A DNA stretch of 64,000 nt from Saccopteryx bilineata (GCF_036850765.1 NC_089495.1:207502347-207566346); one strand, 5' to 3'. Shown: positions 45,408 to 57,821, numbered from the stretch's first letter. Numbers and translations: made by a program. The notes: a model not told the origin generated them from the letters alone.

Positions 45408-46770
45408 CCGTTGTTTCGTGTCTCTGGGTAGGGAAACCCCGAATCGGCTGGTCTCTCCAGGGCTGCCTGACCCCACTGGAATCTCAAGGAGAGGTACCAC
45501 CTTAGACTTTCCAGAGCTCCTGGTTTCCTGTGGGTTCGGACAGTTCTTCGGTAGACACCCCCCAGTTCCCAAATTTGACGATTTGGACAATTTGGCAGAG
45601 AAATCAAGGAGGTAGGTAAAGCAACTCTTTTGCTTTACTGAATTCTGTTCGGGACTAGTACTGGTCAGTCTGTTTGAGACTAGGATGTAGGTAAGGTAGA
45701 TTTGTGGCTTTGCTGAATTGTGACTCCTGAAATATGTAAGTAAGGCAGGTCTTCTGCTTTGCTGAGTTGGGGCTCTGGAGGAGTGTAGGTAGGGCCAATC
45801 TTCTGCTTTGCTGAGTTGGGACTAGTCTGTCTGGACCTACTGCGTAGAGGACCGAACGTGACCACACTCTTGCAGTGGGCTCTCCAAGACCGAGACGTTG
45901 GTGGAGAGTTTTAGGTCCTGACTTAGGCTCATCTGGGACACATCTGGTTGTACTCTCGAAAGTGAGCTTCCAGAAATGTCCATTTGTGTTTGCACATTTG
46001 GTCATGCTCTAGGAAGACAATTAGTGGGAACTGAGTCAACCAGTTTGATTGTTCTGCCTTGGGCTTCCACAGACGTCTATTTTTGTTTACACATTTGTTC
46101 ATGCTCTAGGAAGACAATTAGTGGGGACTGAGTAACCCTGAACTTCCGGAAATGTCTGATTGTGCTCTCAGAGAAAACCCTGAGTGGGGACATTTGGGGT
46201 GCTTTCAGGAAGAGACCTGAGTAGGGACTGAGTTAATACTGAGCTGATCTGCCTCGTCTAAGGACTTCCAGGTACACCTTTGTGTTTGTTGAGCTCTCAG
46301 GCTTTGTTTTAAATGTTTCTGTCTAAAACCCCAGAGCTGTGTGGGGCGAGTGGAAAATCTCTGGTGCCGCAGTCTGTGAGCACCTAAAAGGCCAGTAGGG
46401 GAAACCCCTTCCCTCGTCTATTAAGCTGTGTGCTTTGTTTCTCAGAAAAAAATATCCAGTATAATTTTAACTGGAATACGTAAAGCATGCTCATTTAAAT
46501 TTCTTGATTTGTGACTCATGTCTGTGAAGTCCTTGTTTAATGTTTAAACGTGTCTGTTTTTAAGGCCTGAATTAAGTTTTTGCATGCATCTCTAGCTTCA
46601 AAGCATTCTGTCAGATTTCTCCCCTGAAGAAATTATTCTTTTCTGTTGGCTCCTTCCACTTGTCTAATAATTAATTCCTCTATAGCCAAACATCCATTAT
46701 TCTGAATGCTACTTAATTATCTGGAGTAGGCAGGCATTTTCATGCGTATGTGGCTATTTGATTAATTATA
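45408..46770 (+). repeat. Class I retroviral leader, left arm
   Basis: Non-coding, with internal repeats around GGTAAGGCAGGTCTTCTGCTT. It matches 49.6-50.8 kb in inverse orientation (AACTCTTTTGCTTTACTGAATTC shared). No gag frame of this class follows. Confidence 0.75.
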
Positions 46771-46773
46771 TTA

Positions 46774-47478
46774 TTAGTAATTAGCTGGTACTCTATCAAT
46801 TAGAGTTGCAATATGGGCATATTGTCCTTTCTCATTTAACATATCTACAGTACCAGCAACCTCCTTTTGCTGATTTTTCTCACCCTGCTTCACGGCCTTT
46901 TCATGAAAGTCTGACTTCCACAGCAAATGATCACCCCCACAGAGACAGGCACGAGCAATCATCTTCCAGTCATTTGGTGGAAGAGCCTTTGCACTAATAG
47001 TATTTAATAAATCAAGTGTAAAAGGAGCAGTAGGCCCATACTGAGTACAAGCAAGTTTAAGTTCTTTCAGAGTTTTACAAAGAACAGGTTCATGTTCTCT
47101 CACTAGTTTCCCCTTATCGTCCTGTCTTTCTACAACAGGAAAACAGGTAAGGCCATTTATTCTTTCCCCTATGTTTTGAGCCTGGTCTATAGGTTGTTGG
47201 AACAGAGATTTCCCAGATTTTGAGTTAAAGACTCTGGAATTAGCCTGATAAGGGTACAGAGGAGCAGAGGGTTGAGTGTAAGAAGGGGCCAAGGGCAGCA
47301 GAGGCCCAGGGGTTAAGGCAGCCATAGCCACAAAATTTTTATTTCCTGAGTCATTCTTAGACTCCAAGTTGTTTTCATATTGACATCCCTCCATTTCCGG
47401 CTCACCCTGATACTTTTTAGATGATTCATCCTCATATGAAAACATTTCTACAAAAAGTTCTCTTATTTTTGGTCCTAG
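46774..47478 (-). pseudogene. gag: Betaretrovirus-like gag fragment (minus strand)
   Basis: Open minus-strand frame of about 235 codons. The N-terminal part is a Pro-rich linker (LPLAPSYTQPSAPLYPY). Then comes a capsid N-terminal pattern: CFPVVE, LKELKLACTQYGPT, and DWKMIARACLCGGDHLLWK, clearly homologous to the ERV-2 capsid at 17.1-17.45 kb but diverged. Matrix and the capsid C-terminus are absent. It lies downstream (minus sense) of a lysine-type primer site at 47,628-47,645, so it belongs to a third betaretrovirus-like element. The first codon of the frame is not ATG. Confidence 0.85.
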
Positions 47479-47627
47479 CACTTACATAGTTATTTTTCTC
47501 TCAAATTATTTATTATTATATTTTCCCCCAAAACTCTACTTAAAAGCTTCACTTTTTAAAAGTCTTATACTTACTTTGTGTACACACCTCTGAAAGTATT
47601 CATTACTTTGTCTTTTTGTTTTTTGAT

Positions 47628-47645
47628 GCCCCATGTTGGGTGCCA
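47628..47645 (-). promoter_or_regulatory. Primer binding site, tRNA-Lys1,2-like
   Basis: Minus strand TGGCACCCAACATGGGGC, two changes from the usual lysine site. Confidence 0.8.
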
Positions 47646-47647
47646 AT

Positions 47648-48470
47648 GTTCTCGAGACAGCCATGACAAGTCTATTTCAAGGTCTTGAGCAGGAAAAAGT
47701 ATGAAATTGAATTAATGAGAGACTGAGGCTTAAAGATATATAACATACACATGGGTTCAGGAGGATGCCAGAACAGTGAATAAAGGCCACTATTTCAGGG
47801 GAGCAGGCTCCTGCATTGTTGGGGTGAGGGCTTGAGCCTCACCTTTGTTAGTTCTTAAGTCTTCTTCCTGATGCCCCCTCTTCGACTGTGCCTTAGGTTG
47901 TTCCTGTCTTCAGGAATCTTACCCGTCTTTGACTAACCAGCCATCTTAGGGGCTAAACAGAGTTATGTGATTGAGGGAGGAGCAATGACCCTTTCGAAAT
48001 GCTTAGTCCTTTTTTGTTTTGTTTTGTTTGTTTTGTTTATTTATTTTACAGAGAAAGAGAGAGAGTCAGAGAGAGGGATAGATAGGGACAGACAGGCAGG
48101 AACAGAGAGATGAGAAGCATCAATTATTAGTTTTTTCGTTGTGACACCTTAGTTGTTCATCAATTGCTTTCTCATATGTGCCTTGACCATGGGCCTTCAG
48201 CAGGCCAAGCAACCCACTGCTTGAGCCAGTGACCCTGGGTCCAAGCTGGTGAGCTTTTCTCAAACCAGATGAGCCCACGCTCAAACTGGAGACCTCAGGG
48301 TCTCGAACTTGGGTCCTTCCACATCCCAGTCCGATGCTCTACCCACTGCGCCACCACCTGGTCAGGCCGAAATGCTTAGTTTTATTATTTTTTTTAGTAG
48401 CTGATGATGCTATCTTTTAAAAACTTATAATACATTTTCCTTTTCAATTTCTAGAGCTGATTGGTATGTA
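47648..48470 (-). repeat. LTR-like sequence of the minus-strand beta-type element
   Basis: Directly upstream of the primer site on the minus strand, split by a SINE at 48,010. The outer end is uncertain. Confidence 0.5.
48010..48366 (-). mobile_element. Type B SINE
   Basis: Reverse copy; duplication CGAAATGCTTAGT on both sides. Confidence 0.9.
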
Positions 48471-49590
48471 AAGGCTAAATTGACTGCCTTAGTATCTTCT
48501 CCGGTCCTGGCTAACAGAAACTGGTGGAAAATGTCCAAAATTTCCTCACTTGCTTAGGAGCTAGGATCCCATTTATGCTAGGCAACTAGAAAATTTTTCT
48601 TGAGGTGGTCTCGACTGTCATAAGTGGGACAGCATATGTACAGTACAGATTCTAACAATCCTGTTAGGGTTTGAGGCTTCCCCAATAAAGGAAATTTTGA
48701 GCTTTCTATTTCTATAGGTCACTTGGGAAAAAAGGACTTAAATTATTTCCTATTACATTTATGTCTCAAATTTGAATGATCTAGTTACAAGCATCAACCA
48801 AAATGACCAATATTTTATAGGATAAATCCTATATTTTACTTAATCACAAATTTCTTTTACATTCCAAAAAAATATACCTTATTTATGCTGTAATTTTATG
48901 CACCCTAACAGATAATGTCTAGAAAAGCTCAAGAGAAACAGATTTTTTGTTCACATTCTTGAGCCGTTTTAATCTGGGCTCAAAACTTATATATTTCCTA
49001 CTACCACAATTAGTTATTTATTTCTTATTTTCTCCATTCTACCTATTATGTTGAGAATTCTACTGTTTAGCCAATCTATAGTAATATTTGTCATTCTGGG
49101 TTTGGTGACCTAACATTGAACAATACTGCTTCAAAAATCATAATAAGCTGAACATTTATACACCACATAAAAAGACAATAATCATTATATATTCCCTAGT
49201 ATTTAAACCAAGATTTCAACATCACAGGGCTATGAGATAGCCAATAAAAAGGAGAATTAACAAAAAGCTCTTGAAATAACATACATTTCTAACATGGAAA
49301 ATATTTTTTAACAACTTTTCACAAACCAGTGGAGGGCTACAAGCCACACACCCCCAACCCATAGAGGGCCCACGTGACCCTCATGTCCTAGGGAGGGGAA
49401 GGAGAGAGACAGCCGGAGGGCCTGTCCCTGACAATCTCATCCCCTATAACCCTACCATTCATTCTCCTTCATGGAGCTGTAATTCATTTTAAGAAACTGA
49501 TAATCAACAAGGTCCACACCCGTAGTTTCTTCATTTCTAAACATTTCTACCTGGTCCTGTTCTCTTTTCTTTCTCTAAGATTTTTCTGGA
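48471..49590. other. AT-rich unidentified sequence
   Basis: Nothing recognised. Probably retroviral U3 or internal filler, but no motif proves it. Confidence 0.35.
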
Positions 49591-49599
49591 GAAAAGTTT

Positions 49600-50815
49600 T
49601 AATATTTTTAATACTATTCTTACCCCTTAAATGAGCAAGCTTTACTTATTTTAATTAAAATTACACCACAGATTTCCCTGATAAAGAGAACTTACAAAAC
49701 AGAAAATTTGCCTGACCAGGCGGTGGCACAGTGGATAGAGTGTCGGACTGGGATGCGGAGGACCCAGGTTTGAGACCCCGAGGTCACCAGCTTGAGCGTG
49801 GGCTCATCTGATTTGAGCAAAAGCTAACCAGCTTGGACCCAAAGTTGCTGGCTCAAGCAAGGGGTCACTCTGTCTGCTGAAGGCCCATGGTCAAGGCACA
49901 TATGAGAAAGCAATCAATGAACTAAGGTGTCAAAACAAAAAACTGATGATTGATGCTTCTCATCTCTCTCTGTTCCTGTCTGTCTGTCCCTATCTATCCC
50001 TCTCTCTTACTCTCTATTTATGTCTCTGTATTTAAAAAAAAGAAAAAAAACACAGAAAATTTACTATTTTATATTCACACTTGATGTTTAGGCACACAGT
50101 TCAACAGAAAAGTGGTTCACCACCAGGAGCTTCTCAGGTGCTCTCTTAGCTGCGTTCCCGAAACTCAGGCTTAGGCACCATTCACACATGAATCACTCAG
50201 GGGTTTTACACAGAAACAATAAAAGCAAAAAATGAGATCGCAGACAGCACAGAGGTGTCCCTGGAAGTCCGAGGCAGGACTGATTAACTCAGTCCCCACT
50301 AATTGTCTTCTTAGAGCATCACCAAATATCCCCACTAACGTTTTATCCTGAGAGCATAACTAGATGTCTCTGGAAGTCTGAGACAGGACCCAGTCCCCAC
50401 TAATTACCTTCCTAGAACACAAACAGATGTGTCCCAGAAAAGCCCGAGGCAGGACCCAAAACTCTCCACCGACATCTCGGTCTTGAGAGCCTGTTGCTGA
50501 GTGAGACCGAATCCGGTCCCCATGCAATAATCCAAATTGACTAGTCCCAAACAGAAAAGCTAGAATTCAGAACAGACAAAAAGCTAGAATTCAGTAAAGC
50601 AAAAGAGTTGTTTTACCTACCACCTTGATTTCTATGCCGAATTGTCGAATTTGGGGACCAGAGATGTCTGCTGAGTAGTTGTCCAAACCCCACAGGAAAA
50701 CAGGAGCAATAGAGTGGCTCAGGTCATGCCTCTCCTCGAGATCTCATTGAGTCAGGCAACCCTCCAGAGAGACCAGCCGATTTGGGTGTCTCTACCCAGT
50801 GACATGGAACACCGG
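49600..50815 (-). repeat. Class I retroviral leader, right arm
   Basis: Reverse complement of the left leader (AAAGAGTTGTTTTACCTACC etc.), split by a type B SINE. It leads to a minus-strand proline primer site. Confidence 0.75.
49709..50048 (+). mobile_element. Type B SINE
   Basis: GCCTGACCAGGCGGTGGCAC head; duplication ACAGAAAATTT. Confidence 0.9.
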
Positions 50816-50833
50816 ATCCCAGACAAGCCCCCA
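50816..50833 (-). promoter_or_regulatory. Primer binding site, tRNA-Pro type
   Basis: Minus strand TGGGGGCTTGTCTGGGAT, the mirror of 45,390-45,407. Confidence 0.85.
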
Positions 50834-51069
50834 AATACTGTAAAGTACCATACCTTACTTCTGTGGGTTTATGTAGAGACACCAAATCTAAATAAAATTT
50901 TAAGGAGTTTTATTGATTAAGCTGGCTGCATATGACTTACATGGGGTATAGCTAACCCAAGTTGTGCAGTCCCAAATATAACTCTGAGGCTAGTTATATA
51001 CCCTTGACCACAAACAGGTTGGGGGGAGCAAGATACAATCATTAACAAGCTTATAACATTTGTCCAGAG

Positions 51070-51443
51070 CAGGGGTAGTCAACTTTTTTATACCTACAGT
51101 CCACTTTTGTATCTGTTAGTAGTAAAATTTTCTAACCACCCACCAGTTCCACAGTAATGGTGATTTATAAAGTAAGGAAGTAACTTTACTTTATAAAATT
51201 TATAAAGCAGAGTTACAGCAAATTAAAGCATATAATAATAATTACTTACCAAGTACTTTATGTTGGATTTTTGCTGTTTGGCAGAATAAATCATTATAAA
51301 ACAACCTACTATACTTAAATCTATCTTTTCATTTATTTATTTTTTATTAAATCTATCCTTTTATTTTAATTGCTCCACTACCGCCCACCATGACAGCTGG
51401 AATGCCCAATAGTGGGTGGTAGGGACCAGGTTGACTAACAGTG
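51070..51443 (+). mobile_element. hAT-type transposon (family 2)
   Basis: Ends CAGGGGTAGTCAAC / GTTGACTAACAGTG; 8-bp duplication GTCCAGA(G/A). Non-coding. Confidence 0.9.
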
Positions 51444-51761
51444 GTCCAGAAAATCTATAAAAAATGTTAAAACTTTCAAGGTAACACAATAGTGATGTCG
51501 TTTTACATAACAAAGACATTCGAAAATCTTTTAGTGTCTATCTCCTCTCCTTTGCCCCGAGGTATATGTTACTCTCAGGATTCAAGGAAGGGAGGGAGAG
51601 TTAAAATCAGTGTAGGGTATGTAAATTTTGTCTCATATTGAAAGGGAAAGTGAGTTCTAAGACAACCTTTATCCTTTCAGAGGACTATAGTTAAACTAAA
51701 TGACCCAGTCATCCTTCTAAGTCAGGAAACTCCCATATCCTTCTCCCTCCATTCTCTAAAG

Positions 51762-52090
51762 CAGGGGTCCCCAAACTATGGCCCGTGGGCCACATGCGGC
51801 CCCCTTAGGCCATTTATCTGGCCCCCACCGCACTTCTGGAAGGGTACTTCTTTCATTGGTGGTCAGTGAGAGGAGCATAGTTCCCATTGAAATATTGGTC
51901 AGTTTGTTGATTTAAATTTACTTGTTCTTTATTTTAAATATTGTATTTGTTTCCGTTTTGTTTTTTTACTTTAAAATAAGATATGTGCAGTGTGCATAGG
52001 AATTTGTTCATAGGTTTTTTATAGTCCAGCCCTCCAACGGTCTGAGGGACAGTGAACTGGCCCCCTGTGTAAAAAGTTTGGGGACCCCTG
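51762..52090 (-). mobile_element. hAT-type transposon (family 1)
   Basis: Ends CAGGGGTCCCC / GGGGACCCCTG; perfect duplication CTCTAAAG. Inverse orientation to 11,570 and 24,035. Confidence 0.95.
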
Positions 52091-52174
52091 CTCTAAAGAA
52101 AGGATGGGGCACGAAGCCTGACTTTTTCTCCTAAAATACTAATATTAATTTTTGCAATGCTTTGGTACCTTACT

Positions 52175-53090
52175 ACTGATAGATACGTGAATTCCAAACT
52201 GCCCTCTTGATGTTCCGCTTATCTGTCAGACCTCACCCTTACTGGACTATTGACCCTGAGACAGAGGAATTCCAAAAAGTTGACAACCCGCCCCAAGGAG
52301 GGGCTCTGGACATACCAGGACTATTGATTCAACACCCACATGCTCGAAGCCCCCCAAGGAGAAGCATTCCGGACATACCAGGACTTTTGCCTCAGTATCC
52401 CCTCAGGCTCTCCCAAACACTACATAACTCGCCGCTAGTCTGTAACCGGTGCACTTCTCCTGGAGGGGTGCCCAGTAGGTCTTTCTCCTCTAATAAAGCC
52501 TGCACATCTGGTGATCGAGTGCTATCTCATTCTTACAACTACACAGTCATCATCACTGCCGCCTGGCCAACACAGGTTCAGGTTTGATTTGGACAGGCAA
52601 TAATGAAACAACAGAGTAAAAAACTGGTGGGCTATTACCTTTAATCCTAGCTTGCACCCAGTGGGCAAGAAATACACACAGAGGAAAAACACTTTCCTGC
52701 CCATTCAGGGCTCCCAAAACCACTGATCTCATCTGAGTTTCCTACAATCAAAGGTTTCTACCTCACCAGATTTACTCACCTCTGTTCTCCATCTCCTTCT
52801 CTCTGCACAAACTGGTTTCTCCTTCAGGACTCCACCATCTTGACTGCCTCTCCTATGCAATGCTAATTTCAGGAACCCAGAGAGAGCAAGCCCCCAGTCT
52901 GCCCCATTTTATAGTGTAGAAATCAAAATCTTTAAGCCAGTATACAAATAAGAAAGTCTCTGATACAAAGCCATTTATCTCAGGCATAAATGAGATTCCT
53001 CATAAGAGTAAACCACCTCACATCACGCAACAGTCAAGGATGTGGGAAAAAACTTAGCTTTGAAAAGATCTTAGTATTAAAAGGGTGGGA
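52175..53090. other. Unidentified, possible LTR remnants
   Basis: A 126-codon ORF at 52,207 has no recognised motif. TAATAAAGCCTGCAC with AATAAA at 52,492-52,497 resembles an LTR R region, but no ends or duplication were found. Confidence 0.35.
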
Positions 53091-53096
53091 AAGGCT

Positions 53097-53498
53097 TATT
53101 TATTTATTTATTTATTTTGTATTTTTCTGAAGCTGGAAATGGGGAGAGACAGTCAGACAGACTCCCGCATGTGCCTGACCGGGATCCACCCGGCATGCCC
53201 ACCAGGGGCGACGCTCCGCCCACCAGAGGGCAATGCTCTGCCCCTCCGGGGCGTGGCTCTGTTGTGACCAGAGCCACTCTAGCGCCTGAGGCAGAGGCCA
53301 TGGAGCCATCCCCAGCGTCGGGCCATCCCCGCTCCAATGGAGCCTCGGCTGCGGGAGGGGAAGAGAGACAGAGAGGAAGGAGGGGGTAGGGGTTGAGAAG
53401 CAGATAGACGCTTCTCCTGTGTGCCCTGGCCGGGAATCGAACCCGGGACCTCTGCACGCCAGGCCGATGCTCCACCACTGAGCCAACCAGCCAGGGCC
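53097..53498 (-). mobile_element. Type C SINE
   Basis: Reverse Ves-like copy; duplication AAAGGCTTA. Confidence 0.92.
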
Positions 53499-53519
53499 AA
53501 AAGGCTTAGTCTTAAAACT

Positions 53520-54240
53520 AATCTTTAGGCTATAATGACTTTGCCGGCTTACAACCTATCTTCCACATCCAATGCAAACTATAAGCGAGCAAACATATAC
53601 ATCATATTTGCAAACTTATTTGACGCAGTTATAATCACGTTATGCAGGATACATTGATTAATAGTTCTTTTTGCTTTAATATGGATAAATATTCCAGAAA
53701 GAGGTTAGTACATTTCTTTAAGCTATAAATCAGGTGGCAAGCCATTCTAAGTACAGTTACACAATACCTTGAACAGCAAAAACAATACTGGCATCAGCCT
53801 TATGTAGGCTTCTAAAAGATCACTATTGATTAACAACAAAGCTTTACTTAAAGGTCTACTGTCTAGTAAAATTATCTTTGTCTACTATTTTCATCTACTA
53901 GTGAACTTCTAACTTTATTTTTCTCAAAGCGTTTCACTACCTGAAGGTCAGGTATGTAAGAGGAACAAAAAGTTTTTCTATTCTTCTATAGTATGAAAAG
54001 GCTAGGGGCGTTAAGTAATCAGTTAGGTAAAGGCTGAAAGGTGCTTTTGTGTTTAGCCTCTGTTTCCCATCTATTCATAAGTCAAAACTTATTTTCTCAT
54101 AATATGATTTTTTTGAAGGAGTTTTCCAGTTTTCCTACAGACCTAGTCCCTTTCGAGGGATATGATAGCCAGCCTACAATGTCTATGGGCTGAGGCAAGG
54201 GGGTTATATTCTTTAGCTGGAGTTTCTTCTGGGAACTCCT
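53520..54240 (-). repeat. Older minus-strand relative of the ERV-1/2 LTR
   Basis: Reverse complement follows the ERV LTR order (GCACCTTTCAGCC, CCTAGCCTTTTCAT, TTGCCACCTGATTTATAG) with many differences. Ends not resolved. Confidence 0.75.
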
Positions 54241-54345
54241 GAGGAGAACATCTTTGACAGTGGGAAGTACAGTTGCCTTGATAATTGCCTCTAGCTCTTG
54301 TTTTTGGGATTGCTAGTAAATTTTATTAAAAGGAACACAGGTGGC

Positions 54346-54549
54346 TCACGTGGTCAAGGAGGTATTAGTGTGGTTACTTTTAGAGTAATTCTGGAGAGAC
54401 ATAGTCACAGACTGGTTGACCTCAGGGTCTCCAGTAGCCTGGGAAATTACAGTATTGTTGGAATCATACCGTGGACCCCTCACAATAGTGAATGCACATA
54501 ACACTAATAAGAAAAAAATTGTCAAAGGAAATGCCCAGATACGACCCAA
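54346..54549 (-). CDS. Unrecognised 67-codon ORF with signal-like N-terminus
   Basis: ATG 54,549 opens a frame beginning MGRIWAFPLTIFFLLVLCAF, a short polar start and a strong hydrophobic core, followed by several N-x-S/T sites (NNT, NQS, NYS, NHT, NTS) and a stop. That is the look of a secreted or membrane glycoprotein N-terminus. It lies just upstream (minus sense) of the old LTR copy, so it may be an env remnant or U3-coded. The following sequence has no continuation in frame. I do not recognise it; it could be chance. Confidence 0.35.
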   Translation of the reverse strand: MGRIWAFPLTIFFLLVLCAFTIVRGPRYDSNNTVISQATGDPEVNQSVTMSLQNYSKSNHTNTSLTT

Positions 54550-54689
54550 AAAATATATGGTGTGAAATGTTTCTTTCCTGCTGTCACTGTGTCAGAGAGG
54601 AAGGTTGGATCGGCTCTCGACAAGATGAGGTCTGATTGCTGAACTCTTGACAGTGATACGTGCAGACGCAAGGTGTTCTCCCCCTTATG

Positions 54690-55684
54690 TGTTCTCAGGT
54701 GTCTCATGACATCAGACTTGTAGCTAAAGCTTCACCCACACTCCATGAAAATGTCACACCTGTCCTTGAATGTGTCCTCTGTTGATTAAGAAGTTCTGCT
54801 TCTCAGCTAAAGCAGAGGTTGGGAACCTATGGCTCGCGAGCCAGATGTGGCTCTTTTGATGTCTGCATCTGGCTCACAGACAAATCTTTAGTAAAAAAAT
54901 AATAACATTAAAGATATAAAACATTCTCATGTATTACAATCCATTCATTTCCTATCGCTCATGTTCATGGTTGCGGGTGGCTGGAGCCAATCACAGCTAT
55001 CCTCCAGGACACCAAATTTTTATTGGATAATGCATAAGATACACGGGTCGTTGTATGGCTCTCATGGAATTACATTTTAAAATATGTGGCGTTCATGGTT
55101 CTCTCAGCCAGAAAGGTTCCCAACCCCTGAGCTAAAAGCCTTGTCCACAGCAACCGCACTTCTAAGGATTCCCTCCAGAGCAAGTTCTCTGGTGTCTCCT
55201 GAGGGATAATTTATCACCAAATCCTCATCTACACTCTGGGCACATGTACGGCTTCTCCCCAGAATGAGTAGAATGGTGTTGAATGAAATCTGAACTATGT
55301 CTGAAGCCCTGCCCACATTCCCTGCAAACATGCTTCTCCATTGAGTGTTTCCTCTGGTGAGTCCAGACAGATGACTCCCAGCTCTAGCCTCAGCCAAACT
55401 CACCACACATGAAGGACTTTTCCTCCGAGTTAGTCTTCCGGTGTCTCATGACATTTCCCTTAAAACCAAGTCCTCACACACACTCGGGACATATGAAGGT
55501 TCACACTCGGGGCATACCTAGGGCCTCTATCTTGAGTAGGCCCAGCAGTGTTTCTTCAAGTATAACTTCAAACTAAATCCTAGTCCACACTGCAGGCACT
55601 GATAATGTTCTTCCTCAAGTGAGTCCACTGGTGTGTCCTGAGGTCTCTCATATAACCAATTTTTGGTCCACATTCCAGGCACAC
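54690..55684 (-). pseudogene. Decayed zinc-finger array 3' of KZFP copy B
   Basis: Finger remnants in several frames, orthologous to 30.38-31.67 kb. The first would-be finger follows the TAA of copy B directly (VCLECG after the stop). Interrupted by a hAT at 54,813. Confidence 0.82.
54813..55129 (+). mobile_element. hAT-type transposon (family 3)
   Basis: Ends CAGAGGTTGGGAACC / GGTTCCCAACCCCTG; 8-bp duplication AGCTAAA(G/A). Unit 2 has the empty site near 30,525. Confidence 0.92.
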
Positions 55685-57336
55685 TTAGGGTGTCTCCCCT
55701 GAATGAGTCTTCTGGTGTTTCTTCAGGGCTAACTTATAACTAAATCCTTGACCACACTCAGGGCAAACGAAGGGCTTCTCCCCCGAGTGAGTCCTCTGGT
55801 GGCTCTTAAGGTTCCCATTATCATAAAATTTTTTTCCACACTCCAGGCACACGAAGGGCTTCTCCCCCGAGTGAGTCCTCTGGTGTCTCTTGAGTTTTGA
55901 CTTAGTAAGAAATCCTCGTCCACACTCTGGACACATAAAGGGTTTCTCCCCCGAGTGAATCATCTGGTGCTCCCTGAATTGTGACTTAAAAAGAAACCCT
56001 TGTCCACACTCTGGGCACAAGAAGGGTTTCTCCCCCGAGTGACTCCTCTGGTGTGTCCCAAGGGCTGAACTATTAAAAAAGGCTTTTCCACACTCCAAAC
56101 ACACGAAGGGCTTCTCCCCTGAGTGAGTCCATTGGTGTGTCCTGAGGAGTGAATTATAACGAAATCTTCGTCCACACTCTGGGCACACAAAGGGCTTCTC
56201 CCCTGAGTGGGTCATCTGATGTGATCTGAGATATCTCATATGAACAAATCCCCGTCCACATTCCAGGCACATGAAAGGCTTCTCCCCCGAGTGAGTGCAC
56301 TGGTGTGCTTTGAGGATGGAATTGTCACGAAATCCTCGTCCACACTCCAAGCACATGAAGGGCTTCTCTGCTGAGTGAGTCATCTGATGTGATTTGAGGA
56401 TTGACTTGTAACGAAATCCTCGTCCACACTCCAAGCACACAAATGGCTTCTCCCCCGAGTGAGTCCTCTGGTGTCTCCTGAGGCTTCCATTATCACGATA
56501 TTGCCGTCCACACTCCAGACATGCGAAGGGCTTCTCCCCCGAGTGAGTCCTCTGGTGTGTCTTAAGGGCCGACCTATAAGCATATCCCTGTCCACACTCC
56601 AGGCACATGAAGGGCTTCTGCCCCGAGTGAGTCCTCTGGTGTGTCCTAAAGGCTGATTTATAAACATATCCTCGTCCACACTGCAGGCACATGAAGGGCT
56701 TCTCCCCCGAGTGAGTCTGCTGCTGTATCCTGACTTTTGATTTATCACCAAATCTTTGGCCACACTCAACACAAAGGAAAGGATTCTCCGTGGACGAGTG
56801 TGCCCCTGGGTGTCTGAGGAGGTGTGATGTAAGTGTGAAGCCTCGCCCACACTGCCTGCAAATGTAGGAATTCTCCCCTGAGAGAGTCACTCCGTCTCCC
56901 ATAACATTTGATTTCAGGCTACAGTCTGGTTCATGTTCGCTCCAGCTCACAAGTCCGGATCTCGAGATTTCTAATTCCTTCCTCCCCTTGTCTGTCGGCA
57001 CAGGGCTTACCCCTTGGGCTGAGCTGGGCTCTATTTCTAGCACCGCATGACCTTTCCTGGCAGGTCTTTGGGGTGGACTGTGGGATGCGCCTGAGGTTTC
57101 CCCCTCCTTCGTCCTTTCAAACAAATGTCTTAAGCCATCTTCTCTGCCTTTACCTTCTGTGTTTTCTCTCCAGCAACTTTGAAGAAAAGACGTCTGCTGC
57201 TGACGCCACAGGCTCAAATCCCCCGGAGAGAAGTCATACGTGTTCGAGCACATGGGAAGCATTTGCTGGCTGGACAGTGGCTCCCAGAAGGCCGAAAGGT
57301 GGAAAAAGTGGGGGTTTGTTTCTGGCTTTGATTCTG
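55685..57336 (-). CDS. KZFP copy B zinc-finger exon
   Basis: Acceptor TTTCTCCAG precedes 57,336. A pre-finger region of about 120 codons (LPMCSNTYDFSPGD, HAVLEIEPSSAQ) precedes about 14 C2H2 fingers with HSGEKP linkers, ending at TAA 55,685. Finger 2 lacks one His (IQQQTH); the others keep C2H2. The CGRGF style and pre-finger spacing recall ZNF133/ZNF169. Fingers bind DNA; with KRAB the protein should recruit TRIM28 and repress targets in the nucleus. The terminal TAA falls where a further finger would start (HSGETP then stop), so the array was shortened by nonsense mutation. With 63,585, 63,346 and 61,017 exons the frame totals 652 codons. Confidence 0.9.
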
Positions 57337-57426
57337 CTGGAGAAAGAGAGTTCAGTCAGAGAAGATTCAACAGGGCTGCAGGGCAGTCACTTCTGGTATC
57401 AGGAAAACTAGTGCCCTCCTGCCACA

Positions 57427-57821
57427 CTTTTTTTTTTTTGTATTTTTCTGAAGAAAATACAGGGAGAGACTGCCAGACAGACTCCCGCATGCGCCCGACC
57501 CGGATCCACCCAGCACGCCCACCAGGGGCGACACTCTGCCCACCAGGGGGCGATGCTCTGCCCCTCTGGGCCTCGCTCTGCCGCGACCAGAGCCACTCTA
57601 GCGCCTGGGGCAGAGGCCAAGGAGCCATCCCCAGCACCCGGGCCATCTTTGCTCCAATGGAGCCTCGGCTGCGGGAGGGGAAAAGAGAGACAGAGAGGAA
57701 GGAGGGGGTGGGGGGTGAAGAAGCAAATGGGCGCTTCTCCTATGTGCCCTGGCCGGAAATCGAACCCGGGTCCCCCGCACGCCAGGCCGATGCTCTACCG
57801 CTGGGCCAACCGGCCAGGGCT
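57427..57821 (-). mobile_element. Type C SINE
   Basis: Reverse Ves-like copy; duplication CTGCCACAC. Absent at the matching site in unit 2 (about 33,477). Confidence 0.93.

Larger units (their letters stand above)
50837..52174 (-). repeat. Class I LTR, right arm, with two hAT insertions
   Basis: Minus-strand LTR from about AGTAAGGTACC (52,174) to ...CTTTACAGTA. Its terminal CA is mutated. Interrupted by hATs at 51,070 and 51,762. Confidence 0.82.

Noticed and set aside
45161..45505. 114-codon ORF over the class I LTR
   Set aside because: Crosses the LTR end and primer site, which are non-coding.
52207..52587. 126-codon ORF next to AATAAA
   Set aside because: No motif, no homology seen; low-complexity Pro/Ser composition fits an LTR remnant.
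56459..56656. Plus-strand ORFs across the finger exons
   Set aside because: Antisense shadows of the repeated finger codons.
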